From Ensifer adhaerens (lineage in GTDB: Bacteria > Pseudomonadota > Alphaproteobacteria > Rhizobiales > Rhizobiaceae), in assembly GCF_000697965.2 (NCBI RefSeq), contig NZ_CP015880.1, positions 2,800,001 through 2,864,000 on the forward strand: DNA of 64,000 bases. Direction: 5' to 3'. Positions 39,629 through 47,214 of the stretch are shown here, piece after piece. A model generated the notes under the pieces. The model did no database searches, was not told the DNA's origin, and saw only the letters and a list, made by a program, of their open reading frames with translations. Position 1 is the first letter of the stretch. Each line of letters begins with the position of its first letter. A program made the position numbers and the translations under genes.

Positions 39629-39671
39629 TTGACTATAACACCTTGGGCAACTATCTTTGTCACAAAGACAA
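39629..39671 (+). promoter_or_regulatory. Promoter and overlapping operator of the Fic operon
   Basis: TTGACT (39629-39634), 17 nt, TATCTT (39652-39657), directly followed by TTGTC-ACAAA-GACAA (39657-39671), a palindrome over the expected transcription start. This layout is typical of self-repressed toxin-antitoxin operons. The first start codon is 64 nt further on. Confidence 0.6.
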
Positions 39672-39734
39672 GAAAAAGATGGCGGAAATCAACGGGTTAG
39701 CCCAACGCACCGTACATCCTTGAGGAGCAAAGCC

Positions 39735-39929
39735 ATGACGAGCAACCTTAAGACCAAAGACACGCTGTTGCGCACGCTGCGCCGCGCCGGATCTAAAAAG
39801 CTATCGTTCGAAGAACTACAGCAGCAGCGCGTATCGTTCGTGATCGGGTCACTTTCGGCCGAGAGCAACGTCACGCGCGCGCAAGTGAAGGAAGTTCTTG
39901 CCAACTTCCAAGGCCGCAAGAGCGCATAA
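39735..39929 (+). CDS. Small protein preceding Fic, candidate antitoxin or regulator
   Basis: 64 residues with a strong GAGGAG 7 nt upstream. Two predicted helical halves: MTSNLKTKDTLLRTLRRAG and RAQVKEVLANFQG, joined by FVIGSLSAESNVT. Class I Fic antitoxins of similar size (VbhA type) carry an inhibitory helix with [S/T]xxxE[G/N]; here S-L-S-A-E-S is close, with Ser in the last position. Basic residues could also bind the palindrome at 39657. The stop TAA touches the Fic start, so expression is coupled. The antitoxin role is an inference from position and size. Confidence 0.65.
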   Translation: MTSNLKTKDTLLRTLRRAGSKKLSFEELQQQRVSFVIGSLSAESNVTRAQVKEVLANFQGRKSA

Positions 39930-40649
39930 GTGATCCTGTTCGAGATTACGCGAAACGAGCAGCATCCCGCCTATCAGCGGCTGGAAATCGAAAACGGCAT
40001 TCGACATTACGATTTTCTGAGATCGATGGTGGTGGCCTCCCTAGAAATGGGGAGGCCTTTCCTATCTCAGCAGATTATGAAGGCGCTGAATTTCCACGCG
40101 ATAGCCTGTCTGCACACACATGCCGGAGAGTACCGGCCTTGCCCGGTTCAGGTGGGCGACTATCGTCCGCCAGAACATTACCAGGTCGTGCCGCTGATGG
40201 ACGACTTCGTAAACATGGTGAACCGCGGATGGCAGACAAGCGATCCCGTAGTTATGGCCGCTTTTGTCCTTTGGCGCCTCAATCATATTCACCCATTCAT
40301 CAACGGTAACGGCAGAACTGCGCGCGCAGCAGCGTACTTCGTCCTATGCGTATCGGCCGAAAGTTGGCTCCCAGGAGAGACCATCCTCCCTGAACTTTTG
40401 CGTCAGAACCGCAAAGAGTATGTCGAGGCCCTCCGTTTGGCTGATGCGGCGTATGAGGCGAAGGGCGAACCTGACCTAGGCCCTCTCCACGAAATGCTGT
40501 CCAGACTTTTGGACCAGCAACTCCAAAGCGCCGGACTGTCGCCAGAGGAGGCCGATGGCGAAGACAAGGCTGAAACGCCCACGAATGGCGATATTCAGGA
40601 ATTAGTCGCCGCAGACGGTCCTCAGCCCGAAGGCGACCCGTTGACTTAG
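39930..40649 (+). CDS. Fic domain protein with Asn in the metal-binding position
   Basis: 239 residues starting GTG immediately after the upstream stop. The Fic core is clear: H-P-F-I-N-G-N-G-R-T-A-R (about 119-130) is the active-site loop, preceded by VVMAAFVLWRLNHI. In most AMP-transferring Fic enzymes the fifth position is Asp/Glu and binds Mg; here it is Asn (codon AAC), which may alter activity or substrate. The acidic, proline-containing C-terminus (about 185-239) looks disordered. It lies in an operon with the 64-residue protein and an SDH-type proteinase. Probably a cytoplasmic nucleotidyltransferase toxin or host-modifying enzyme. Confidence 0.9.
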   Translation: MILFEITRNEQHPAYQRLEIENGIRHYDFLRSMVVASLEMGRPFLSQQIMKALNFHAIACLHTHAGEYRPCPVQVGDYRPPEHYQVVPLMDDFVNMVNRGWQTSDPVVMAAFVLWRLNHIHPFINGNGRTARAAAYFVLCVSAESWLPGETILPELLRQNRKEYVEALRLADAAYEAKGEPDLGPLHEMLSRLLDQQLQSAGLSPEEADGEDKAETPTNGDIQELVAADGPQPEGDPLT

Positions 40650-40660
40650 GCGTGTATTGT

Positions 40661-40701
40661 GATCAATCTGCAGCCCTCAATGGTTGGGGGCCAGATTGAT
40701 C
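40661..40701 (+). promoter_or_regulatory. Intercistronic hairpin covering the proteinase start
   Basis: GATCAATCTG (40661-40670) pairs perfectly with CAGATTGATC (40692-40701). Inside, CCCTCAA (40674-40680) pairs with TTGGGGG (40684-40690) across a TGG loop. The G run (Shine-Dalgarno) and both candidate TTG starts (40684, 40696) lie within the stem. No U tract follows, so translational control rather than termination is likely. Confidence 0.6.
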
Positions 40702-41646
40702 GATACAGTTGAAGACGGTTTTGAGCAGGCTATCAGGGACGTTGCCGACGCTTATGACGCCGACATTTATGTTTACTCCGGAAACATTGATCACGCGGGG
40801 TTTGGGAAGGTAGTTGAAGCGTTTTCACGCGACGGCCGTCCTAACGCACTTGTAATTTTGACTACAAACGGCGGTCTGGCAAATTCGGCTTACAAAATTT
40901 CGCGCTTCTTCCAATCTCAGTATGACCGGTTCATAATATTTATTCCAAGTGTGTGTAAGAGCGCAGGGACGCTCCTCGCTATTGGTGCGCACGAACTGAT
41001 CATGAGCACTTTTTCTGAACTGGGCCCATTGGATGTCCAACTCTACGAGCGCGACGAAATTGGCGCCCGCAAGTCGGGGTTGTTGAGCCACTCTGCCTTT
41101 GACGCGCTAAAGGCGGAAACCTTCGCGCTTTATGAGCATTTCATGCTCTCTATCAAACAGCGGAGCGCGGACAACATCAGCTTTCCGATTGCCTCGGAGG
41201 TCGCAGGAGACATGGCGTCAAGGGTGATGTCTCCAATCTTCGAGCAGATATCGCCTTCCATTTTAGGCAGCGACTACCGGGATTTGCAGGTAGCCATCGA
41301 ATACGGCAACCGCCTCGCTCTTCAAAGCGAGAACATTACATTCGAAGCAGTGAAGTTCCTTACGGAACAATATCCTTCTCATGACTTTATTATTGACAAG
41401 AATGAAGCAGAAAAACTTTTCCATGATGTGGAGGCACCAAAACCGGAGCTTTGGGCGTTGATAAAATACCTCAAAGATTTCGTCTTTGTCCCCCATGAGC
41501 CGACCACCGTATTTAACCTCAACTCGTTCCTGGAGGTCGTGGACGATGAGCAGTCAGAACGTGAAGCCAGCGAGCCAGACACCGAAGAAGCCGAGCCCAC
41601 CGGATTGGATAGTGGCCAAGACGGAGATCGCGACGGGACTAATTGA
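40696..41646 (+). CDS. SDH-family serine proteinase (ClpP/SppA-fold)
   Basis: 316 residues. It matches the serine dehydrogenase proteinase (SDH_sah) branch of the ClpP/crotonase superfamily: VILTTNGGLANSAYKISRFF, then FIPSVCKSAGTLLAIGAHELIM with the nucleophile serine in K-S-A-G-T, followed by SELGPLDVQ. Unlike many relatives it has no N-terminal membrane anchor. A C-terminal acidic tail (EPDTEEAEPTGLDSGQDGD) recalls the tail of the Fic protein. The start is TTG (40696, GGGGG 5 nt upstream; TTG at 40684 also possible), buried in a hairpin. Third gene of the Fic operon; its 3' end overlaps the next small gene by 101 nt. Confidence 0.82.
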   Translation: MIDTVEDGFEQAIRDVADAYDADIYVYSGNIDHAGFGKVVEAFSRDGRPNALVILTTNGGLANSAYKISRFFQSQYDRFIIFIPSVCKSAGTLLAIGAHELIMSTFSELGPLDVQLYERDEIGARKSGLLSHSAFDALKAETFALYEHFMLSIKQRSADNISFPIASEVAGDMASRVMSPIFEQISPSILGSDYRDLQVAIEYGNRLALQSENITFEAVKFLTEQYPSHDFIIDKNEAEKLFHDVEAPKPELWALIKYLKDFVFVPHEPTTVFNLNSFLEVVDDEQSEREASEPDTEEAEPTGLDSGQDGDRDGTN

Positions 41647-41749
41647 ACGCGGAAGCAAGCAGCACGACATCGAGAGCCTGATACGCCCGCGGAACAGCCC
41701 TGACCACTTCCGACATCACGGGAAACTGTACAGTCGCGTTGTGCAGTAA
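41546..41749 (+). CDS. Small basic protein overlapping the proteinase gene
   Basis: 67 residues in a different frame from the proteinase, with GGAGG 9 nt upstream of its ATG. The N-terminus is Ser/Pro/Lys-rich and probably disordered (MSSQNVKPASQTPKKPSPPD); the rest (WIVAKTEIATGLIERG, then HDIESLIRPRNSPDHF) looks helical. No family recognised. The 101-nt overlap implies tight coupling to the proteinase; it could be a substrate, adaptor or inhibitor. Followed by a hairpin terminator at 41758. Confidence 0.6.
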   Translation: MSSQNVKPASQTPKKPSPPDWIVAKTEIATGLIERGSKQHDIESLIRPRNSPDHFRHHGKLYSRVVQ

Positions 41750-41757
41750 GGAACCCC

Positions 41758-41777
41758 GCCGGAGCCTTTGCTCCGGC
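41758..41777. terminator. Hairpin between Fic operon and lysis operon
   Basis: Perfect 8-bp stem GCCGGAGC / GCTCCGGC with a CTTT loop between the plus-strand operon (ends 41749) and the minus-strand lysis genes (end 41785). No U tract, so strength is uncertain. Confidence 0.6.
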
Positions 41778-41784
41778 TGGCCCC

Positions 41785-42111
41785 TCACCCCTTTTCCACC
41801 TTCGCGCCGAACCAACGCATGAACAGAACCTCGGACCCTCGTGGCCCGAGGTAGGCGAGCGCGGCGATCATGCCGGTCGCCATCGGTTGCCCGAGAGCCA
41901 GCCAGTTCGCCAACCCCTCGCCGATGAAGGCCATGCCGACCGCGATCGGCATCTCCCACAGCAGTTCCTTCCCGAAAAACTTCCGTCGCATCTTTCGCAC
42001 CTCGTTTGTGTGCCACATGAGGCGACCGGCGAAGACTGCGATAAGGGTGGTCGCCGCGCCGCCGAACCAGGCATTGAGCAGCTCGATAAGAGACGTGTAC
42101 TTTTCCTGCAT
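41785..42111 (-). CDS. Putative phage holin
   Basis: 108 residues with three hydrophobic segments (about 17-33, 52-73, 77-92) and charged ends (KMRRKFFGKE between the first two; FGAKVEKG at the end). Size, topology and position beside endolysin and spanins fit an inner-membrane holin that times lysis. It starts 1 nt past the stop of the o-spanin gene. The family name (LydA/phage holin type) is a recollection. Confidence 0.75.
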   Translation of the reverse strand: MQEKYTSLIELLNAWFGGAATTLIAVFAGRLMWHTNEVRKMRRKFFGKELLWEMPIAVGMAFIGEGLANWLALGQPMATGMIAALAYLGPRGSEVLFMRWFGAKVEKG

Positions 42112-42112
42112 A

Positions 42113-42358
42113 TCAGCGATTTTCCCCGTGTCGCTTGCATTCCGCCTTCGTCCAGATCGCCGCGGCGCAGATGCCGACGGCGGTCCGGTCTATCTTTTTC
42201 TGATCTTCGGGCGTCGCCCCTCGCGCGCCGATCAGGTCTGTCCCGACGATGCTTCTAAGGGCCGTTACACTCGCCGGCGCCGAAGTTCCACAGCCCGCCA
42301 GCATCAAGGCAGGAATCGTAATCAATGCGCTTGGAATGAGCGCTGCTCGCCGCTTCAT
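42113..42358 (-). CDS. Outer-membrane spanin subunit (Rz1-like lipoprotein)
   Basis: 81 residues with a lipoprotein signal: MKRRAALIPSALITIPALMLAGC, lipobox L-A-G-C with Cys23. The gene starts inside the i-spanin gene in another frame (104-nt overlap), the classic Rz/Rz1 arrangement. The mature part is not proline-rich as in lambda and has two more cysteines (GICAAAIW, AECKRH). With the i-spanin it would fuse inner and outer membranes in the last step of lysis. Confidence 0.75.
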   Translation of the reverse strand: MKRRAALIPSALITIPALMLAGCGTSAPASVTALRSIVGTDLIGARGATPEDQKKIDRTAVGICAAAIWTKAECKRHGENR

Positions 42359-42473
42359 TGTTCTGCCTTTCAATCTTGGTGGTGACCGACCGGGCGCCGT
42401 CCTCGCGGATCTCGACAACGAGCCAGATGAGACCGGCGAGTGCGAGCCCGCCGGCGATGACGCGCGCCCACAT
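42255..42473 (-). CDS. Inner-membrane spanin subunit (Rz-like)
   Basis: 72 residues: N-terminal transmembrane helix (MWARVIAGGLALAGLIWLVV), then a charged helical stretch (EIREDGARSVTTKIERQNNE) and a short end with two cysteines (DYDSCLDAGGLWNFGAGECNGP). It is short for an i-spanin. The support is the overlap with a lipoprotein gene and the position immediately after the endolysin (1-nt gap). Confidence 0.7.
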   Translation of the reverse strand: MWARVIAGGLALAGLIWLVVEIREDGARSVTTKIERQNNEAASSAHSKRIDYDSCLDAGGLWNFGAGECNGP

Positions 42474-42474
42474 G

Positions 42475-43362
42475 TCAGCGGGCCGCGGCGCGGTTCACCG
42501 ACCATCGACCGGTGAAGAACATGAAAGCCGCGATCGAGCCGATAACGATCAGGAGCGCAGCGATACCGAAGGCATAGGGATTATTGACGCCGAGCACCGC
42601 CGAAAGGCCAGCGCCGCCGAAGAGGCCGCCAACAGTCGTCACCACCGTGCCACTCCTCTCGGCCGGCATGTCATCGGCCTTCGCCGCTTCCGGCTTCACG
42701 TCCGGCAGCTCGGCCGGCATTCGCGACGCCTCGATCGCGTCGAGGAAATTGCCGAAATAGCCGGCGATCAGCTTCGCCTTGTCGGTTCCGTTGACGATCT
42801 TGCGGGCGCCGACCGGATCGTTGTCGGCCTGGTTGAAATAGTCCGCGAGCTTTCTGCCGGTGAACATGCCGCCGATCATGCCGTCAAAGAGGATGCGGAT
42901 GGCGGTTGCCGTCTCGGCCGCCTTCTCCGGCGTTTTGGCGAGGCCGAACTTGTCATAGTTCTCCTTGCCGGTGATCTGCGGCAAGCCCCGGCCACGATAG
43001 AGCCAGCCGTCGTCGGGCGCCGTGTTGCCCATCCGGCCGCCATAGACCTTGTTTGCCAGCTTGCGCGGGTTACGGGCGAAAGGCTTGGCACTGGCGAGGG
43101 TCGGGAACCGGGTCGGCCAGACCTGCGTAAGACGCTCGGCCGAGTAATTGAGGTTCTCGGTCACCGGCTGCATCGTGCCGCCGGTCTCGTGGAAGACGGT
43201 CGCCAGCATGTAGGCGAGATGGCGATTGTCGATCACCTTGCCGGTCGACTGGCGCCGATCCCACTCGTCGAGGATCGCATTCATGCCGTCGATCTGAGAT
43301 TGCATAAGGCGGCCGCCAAAAGGCGCGCGCCTCGCATACGCGAGGAACGTCGTTCTGTTCAT
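42475..43362 (-). CDS. Endolysin, GH19-like muramidase with C-terminal membrane segment
   Basis: 295 residues. The catalytic part (about 20-205) is of the GH19/chitinase-like lysozyme type used by many phages: LAYMLATVFHETGGTMQPVTEN gives the catalytic Glu, and GWLYRGRGLPQITGKENYDKFG is strongly diagnostic. It carries a linker and a C-terminal hydrophobic region (TVGGLFGGAGLSAVLGV and YAFGIAALLIVIGSIAAFMFF), so it may be membrane-tethered and released or activated by the holin. AAGGA precedes the start. First gene of the lysis operon. Confidence 0.88.
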   Translation of the reverse strand: MNRTTFLAYARRAPFGGRLMQSQIDGMNAILDEWDRRQSTGKVIDNRHLAYMLATVFHETGGTMQPVTENLNYSAERLTQVWPTRFPTLASAKPFARNPRKLANKVYGGRMGNTAPDDGWLYRGRGLPQITGKENYDKFGLAKTPEKAAETATAIRILFDGMIGGMFTGRKLADYFNQADNDPVGARKIVNGTDKAKLIAGYFGNFLDAIEASRMPAELPDVKPEAAKADDMPAERSGTVVTTVGGLFGGAGLSAVLGVNNPYAFGIAALLIVIGSIAAFMFFTGRWSVNRAAAR

Positions 43363-43531
43363 CGGATTTTCCTTCTAGTGAGATAAAAACGCCGGCCGAA
43401 GCCGACAGCGGCGCTTTGAAAGGGCTAGTCAAAGGCCGTTCCGCGGAGCATATTTGCCTGTTCGCTGGACCATGAAACGGGCTCCAGCAACTGATGGATC
43501 ATCAGCACTTTCGCCCTAAATGGAGGAGGTT

Positions 43532-43963
43532 ATGTTTGATCGACTGCATTCCGGATACATTCTTCCCGAAGGCTTCATCGTTATTTCCGCGGTCTTTGAG
43601 AGGGTCGTGAACGCGCGAGACTTCCAACGGCAAAGCGACGAAGGCGAGTGGCTGGCCCGCGAGGCGATTCGTCTGTTCATGAGTGGCATACGAGACGCCT
43701 GGGAACTGGAACGCCGACTTAAGGATGCTCGCCGCCCGCCCGACCATTCACCGCCATCGGGAGGCGTTGGCACGGTCGTGGATCTGCTGCCAGAGCTGAC
43801 GGCATGGGCGCGGAGCTTGACCGCCTCACAGCGTGCGGCAACCGCGCTCACCGAAAAAACACTCGAATACGCCATCGAACATACGGATGAATTCGGGGCG
43901 ACATCAGATGTCAGAGGATGGCTGGTCCGTGTGATGTTGGACCTCCGGCTTGGCCGGAAATGA
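43532..43963 (+). CDS. Hypothetical plus-strand gene in the late region (moron)
   Basis: 143 residues; GGAGGAGGTT lies immediately before the ATG at 43532, stronger than for an ATG 12 nt earlier. Visible: MFDRLHSGYILPEGFIVISAVF, a charged helical middle (SDEGEWLAREAIRLFMSGIRDAWELERRL), a proline hinge (PPDHSPPSGG) and a helical end. No family recognised. Transcribed against the late operon, between endolysin and tail-fibre genes. Confidence 0.7.
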   Translation: MFDRLHSGYILPEGFIVISAVFERVVNARDFQRQSDEGEWLAREAIRLFMSGIRDAWELERRLKDARRPPDHSPPSGGVGTVVDLLPELTAWARSLTASQRAATALTEKTLEYAIEHTDEFGATSDVRGWLVRVMLDLRLGRK

Positions 43964-44023
43964 GGCGAGCATCGAACGTAGATCCACGCACGGCATGATG
44001 CCGGCTGGGGAACATGATGGGCT

Positions 44024-44137
44024 ATGATTGGAATGGCGCGCGAGCGCCGCATGAAGTTTGCGCGATTTGGTACGGCCGTCGCACTGGCGGCCTTGCTGGT
44101 ATCGGTCGCGGCCCAGATGGTGACGCGAGCGATCTAA
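44024..44137 (+). CDS. Possible 37-residue membrane peptide
   Basis: A short frame with a basic N-terminus (MIGMARERRMKFARFG) and one hydrophobic helix (TAVALAALLVSVAAQMV). A G-rich run (GGGG) lies 12 nt upstream, not ideal. The composition is that of a small transmembrane protein, but it could be chance. It ends 5 nt from the convergent fibre-assembly gene. Confidence 0.35.
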   Translation: MIGMARERRMKFARFGTAVALAALLVSVAAQMVTRAI

Positions 44138-44141
44138 CGCT

Positions 44142-44729
44142 TCATTCGGGCGGCAATTGCCCACCGAGCATCGCCGGCCGCTGCATCGGCCACTCGAACG
44201 AGCATGCCGCTTCCAGCTCCGCCATGAACTCCGCCACGGTCGGCTGCACGCGTTCGCCTGACATGACCTTCGCCAGCTCGGCCGAAGAGAAGGTCCAAAC
44301 GGTCGACCGCCAGGCAAACAGCGCATCCGCCTCGGCTGCGAAGTCCAGGTTGGGGTCGTCGCGGTAACCGATGGCCGAATGGATACCGTCGTACTGCCGC
44401 TCCCGCGCCTTGGCGTCGAGGTGTGCTTGAATAGCAGCGGAGTAATCTGCTTGGGTCACTGGCGGCGCCGGCGGTTCGTACGGAACGACAGCACCGCCCT
44501 CCCACTTACGTCGACCGGGATTGGACAGGAACTCCATCCAATGCTCGTCCGAGATTGCGACAGCCTCAGGCGGGATCACGCAATCCGGGTTCGGCTCTTC
44601 GCCAATGATCTCGACTTCGGCTGTATCGGCGTCCGGCTCGCCGTAGACTGGCCGCACCTTGGTGCCGTGCACATCCTCGCTATAGAACCCGACGGGAAAA
44701 CCAACTTCAAAAACTGCGAACTTCGTCAT
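44142..44729 (-). CDS. Probable tail fibre assembly protein
   Basis: 195 residues. The N-terminal part (MTKFAVFEVGFPVGFYSEDVHG) and the middle HLDAKARERQYDGIHSAIGYRDDPNLDFAAEADALFAWRSTVW resemble the DUF4376-type chaperones encoded beside tail fibres. It follows the fibre gene by 3 nt, the usual place for a fibre chaperone. Function inferred from position and composition. Confidence 0.7.
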   Translation of the reverse strand: MTKFAVFEVGFPVGFYSEDVHGTKVRPVYGEPDADTAEVEIIGEEPNPDCVIPPEAVAISDEHWMEFLSNPGRRKWEGGAVVPYEPPAPPVTQADYSAAIQAHLDAKARERQYDGIHSAIGYRDDPNLDFAAEADALFAWRSTVWTFSSAELAKVMSGERVQPTVAEFMAELEAACSFEWPMQRPAMLGGQLPPE

Positions 44730-44732
44730 CGT

Positions 44733-45638
44733 TTAGTACCCCACTGCAAGCCAAAGTGCGCCCTGGCCGGCGCCGCCGACCGCTCCGCCGTTATTTACTG
44801 CTCGCGCCCTGATATCGAAGCCGAACTTGTCGACGTTGCTCGTTGATACCGTCACGGCCGTTGTTGCCGGCAGATCAGAGGAGGCCATAGTCGCGACGGC
44901 AGTGAAGCAAGTAGCCGGAAATGCGACGGGGAAGATCTTTCGGAAGTCGCCGGAACCGGTGGGATCGTAGCCCCATTGCAACATGAAACCATTCGGGAAC
45001 TTGTGGTAGCCCGAGGTCGCCGCATTCCAAAGGACAGCGCTGTCAGTCCAAACCTTGCCGAGGTCGGTGCTGTCGACCGTCGCCTTCAAGGCGCTGTTGG
45101 TCCAGCCAAGAAAGACCTTGTTGCTCCCCTGTCCGTAGCCCCCTCCCTGCTGCACCGGTGTGAAACCCAGCGCCGCCTGCGCACCCAATGTTGTGCGTGC
45201 CGTCGCCGCATCAGGGTCATTCAACAGAAACTTGATGAAGTCGCTTACTAAGAACCACTCCATCGTGTTTCCGCTAAGCCCGCGCGGCACCATGCCGGCG
45301 GAGAGTGTCGGAGCGATCGACGCCAGCGCCGCCAGCGAGGCATTATCGAGACGCTGCAGATAGGTCGACAGCGCATTGGCATTGGCGACCGTCTGCTGGC
45401 CGTAGGCCGTGTCGCGCATGATCGCGTAGGGATAGGTGCCGCTGGCGCCCTTCCACTTGATCGCCGCCGTAATCTGCGTGTTGCTGTCGATCGTGAGGAT
45501 TGGCAGTGGGTTGCCGGCCACTTCGGCGTAAATCGTGCCGCCGGCGATCAGCGCCGTTTGCCAGGCTGTGCCGGCGCCAGTAACCACGGCGCTGCCGTTC
45601 GCCAGGGTGATCGACCCTGTCGTGTAAGGAGTGGTCAT
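44733..45638 (-). CDS. Tail fibre protein
   Basis: 301 residues. A small beta domain at the N-terminus (GSITLANGSAVVTGAGTAW, then IYAEVAGNPLPILTIDSNTQI) serves as a tail attachment. A helical, Ala/Asn-rich shaft (TVANANALSTYLQRLDNASLAALA) follows. The C-terminal receptor-binding knob (FPNGFMLQWGYDPTGSGDFRKIFPVAFP ... SSDLPATTAVTVS) resembles the gp53-like fibre tip. It probably sets host range with the 520-residue protein upstream. Confidence 0.8.
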   Translation of the reverse strand: MTTPYTTGSITLANGSAVVTGAGTAWQTALIAGGTIYAEVAGNPLPILTIDSNTQITAAIKWKGASGTYPYAIMRDTAYGQQTVANANALSTYLQRLDNASLAALASIAPTLSAGMVPRGLSGNTMEWFLVSDFIKFLLNDPDAATARTTLGAQAALGFTPVQQGGGYGQGSNKVFLGWTNSALKATVDSTDLGKVWTDSAVLWNAATSGYHKFPNGFMLQWGYDPTGSGDFRKIFPVAFPATCFTAVATMASSDLPATTAVTVSTSNVDKFGFDIRARAVNNGGAVGGAGQGALWLAVGY

Positions 45639-45651
45639 GTTGGGGAACTTC

Positions 45652-47214
45652 CTAAGCTGGAATGCCGAAGATGTAGTAGCGGATGCCGAGGGGCGGCGTG
45701 GCGCCGCTGGTGCGCCAGCTTCCGGGGCTGTCTCGGCGATTGTAGTAATCGCCGACGTTGCCGGCGAAGGTCCAGAAGCGGGCGTTGTTCTGCGTCAGCT
45801 CGCAATAGGTGCTCTCGCCGGCATGCGACTGGTTGCCAGGCGCGGTGTATTTCAGCCGCTTTACGAACGGCAGCCGATACACATTGGTCCACGACGTGAG
45901 CAACTGGTTGAGCCCGTCAGGTGCAGCGTTGCCGCCTCGGCCCGCCCCATGGGTCGTGATGTACTTGACCATGGGAAACATGCCAGTTCCGTCGAATGGA
46001 ACGTCGTAAAACACCCCATTGCCCCCGACCGTGTCGATCCAGCCCTGCGCGAGGATCTGCACCTGCGGCCATCGGCTATCGACGACGATATCCGCCCAAC
46101 CGGGCGGGTCGGCAGCACCTGGTCGCAGGATCTGCGTGACCTCCTGCGCGCCGTCGTGGAACTTCCGAAGCACCTTGTTGCTGCCGCTGGTGGGCGGACT
46201 ATTGTCTTCGAGGTAGAGCATGAAGCGGGCGCGCATGCCCGTCGAAGCGTCGAAGCCGATCCGCGTCCCCTCAAACCAGTACTCGGCGCCGAAGTTGTTG
46301 AGCTGAGGATTGCACGGATACATGATGGTGGCGCTGTTGTAGAAATGCACATCGAGCGCGACCATCTCAGGGATCTGAAAGCCAACGTCGAAGTAGCTCA
46401 CCCCGGCCGGAAGCGCGATATCGCCCGACCGAATGACCTTCACCGGCAGCTTGGCCCCGATATCGAAGGCAATCTGTGCTGGCGTCGCCGTGTCGACCGG
46501 GTATCCCGGCCTCGCCGCCTTGAACTCGGTCGACGAGATCTTGATCGTCTTGCTACCGTTCGGTGCCAACGCCGGCGCCTCGTCGACAGGCACGTTGTTT
46601 CCCGGCAAGTTCCAGACGACGAGCGTCCGGTCTCGCGACAGGAAGCGATTGAAGCCGTCGATCGTATCGAACCGGGTAATCTGGATAATGATACCGGACG
46701 CCCATGCTCCAAAGATATTGTTGAAGAACGAGCTGTTAGTGCCGGTTACCCAGCCGAGCTGCTGATAGTTGCCAGCAACGTAAAAGCCGCCTTGACCGTT
46801 GTAATAGTCGTAACTGTCGAACCAAAAGACCATCTGCTGGTTATAGCGGTTGCTGCCTTCCCCCTTTTTCGCCTTGATGTCGAACAACGGCACGTCATAG
46901 CGGAGCGTCGGAAAGTGCTCTTTCTTGTAGCACCAATGACTTGAGCCACCACCCGATGACTCCGCGTAGACGAAGTTCCCACTGTTTGAGCCGGCCGGAT
47001 AGTAATAGGTCACCCCCGAGTCATTGAGGCCCGGTCTCGAAATCTGGTTGACCCGCTGCATGTCGGCCAGATTCATCGTGATCGAGAACTTGCTGTTGTA
47101 GAGGAACTTCCAACGCTCACTATCCGGCGTGGTGCGCGGATCGTCGGCGTCGCTCTTCATCATCTTGATGCAGCCGGCGCCGCTGCTGTCGACGCCAATC
47201 ATTGTGCGAACCAT
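45652..47214 (-). CDS. Large tail-associated protein, possible receptor-binding or tip protein
   Basis: 520 residues, rich in aromatic residues, Gly and Asn, and beta-strand-like throughout (YYYPAGSNSGNFVYAES, WTFAGNVGDYYNRRDSPGSW), with no membrane segment. It ends PPLGIRYYIFGIP, a pattern seen in phage tail proteins. No family recognised with confidence. Its ATG overlaps the stop of the short Tat-signal protein (TGATG), and it lies between tail tip and fibre genes, so it is a virion tail component. Confidence 0.7.
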   Translation of the reverse strand: MVRTMIGVDSSGAGCIKMMKSDADDPRTTPDSERWKFLYNSKFSITMNLADMQRVNQISRPGLNDSGVTYYYPAGSNSGNFVYAESSGGGSSHWCYKKEHFPTLRYDVPLFDIKAKKGEGSNRYNQQMVFWFDSYDYYNGQGGFYVAGNYQQLGWVTGTNSSFFNNIFGAWASGIIIQITRFDTIDGFNRFLSRDRTLVVWNLPGNNVPVDEAPALAPNGSKTIKISSTEFKAARPGYPVDTATPAQIAFDIGAKLPVKVIRSGDIALPAGVSYFDVGFQIPEMVALDVHFYNSATIMYPCNPQLNNFGAEYWFEGTRIGFDASTGMRARFMLYLEDNSPPTSGSNKVLRKFHDGAQEVTQILRPGAADPPGWADIVVDSRWPQVQILAQGWIDTVGGNGVFYDVPFDGTGMFPMVKYITTHGAGRGGNAAPDGLNQLLTSWTNVYRLPFVKRLKYTAPGNQSHAGESTYCELTQNNARFWTFAGNVGDYYNRRDSPGSWRTSGATPPLGIRYYIFGIPA

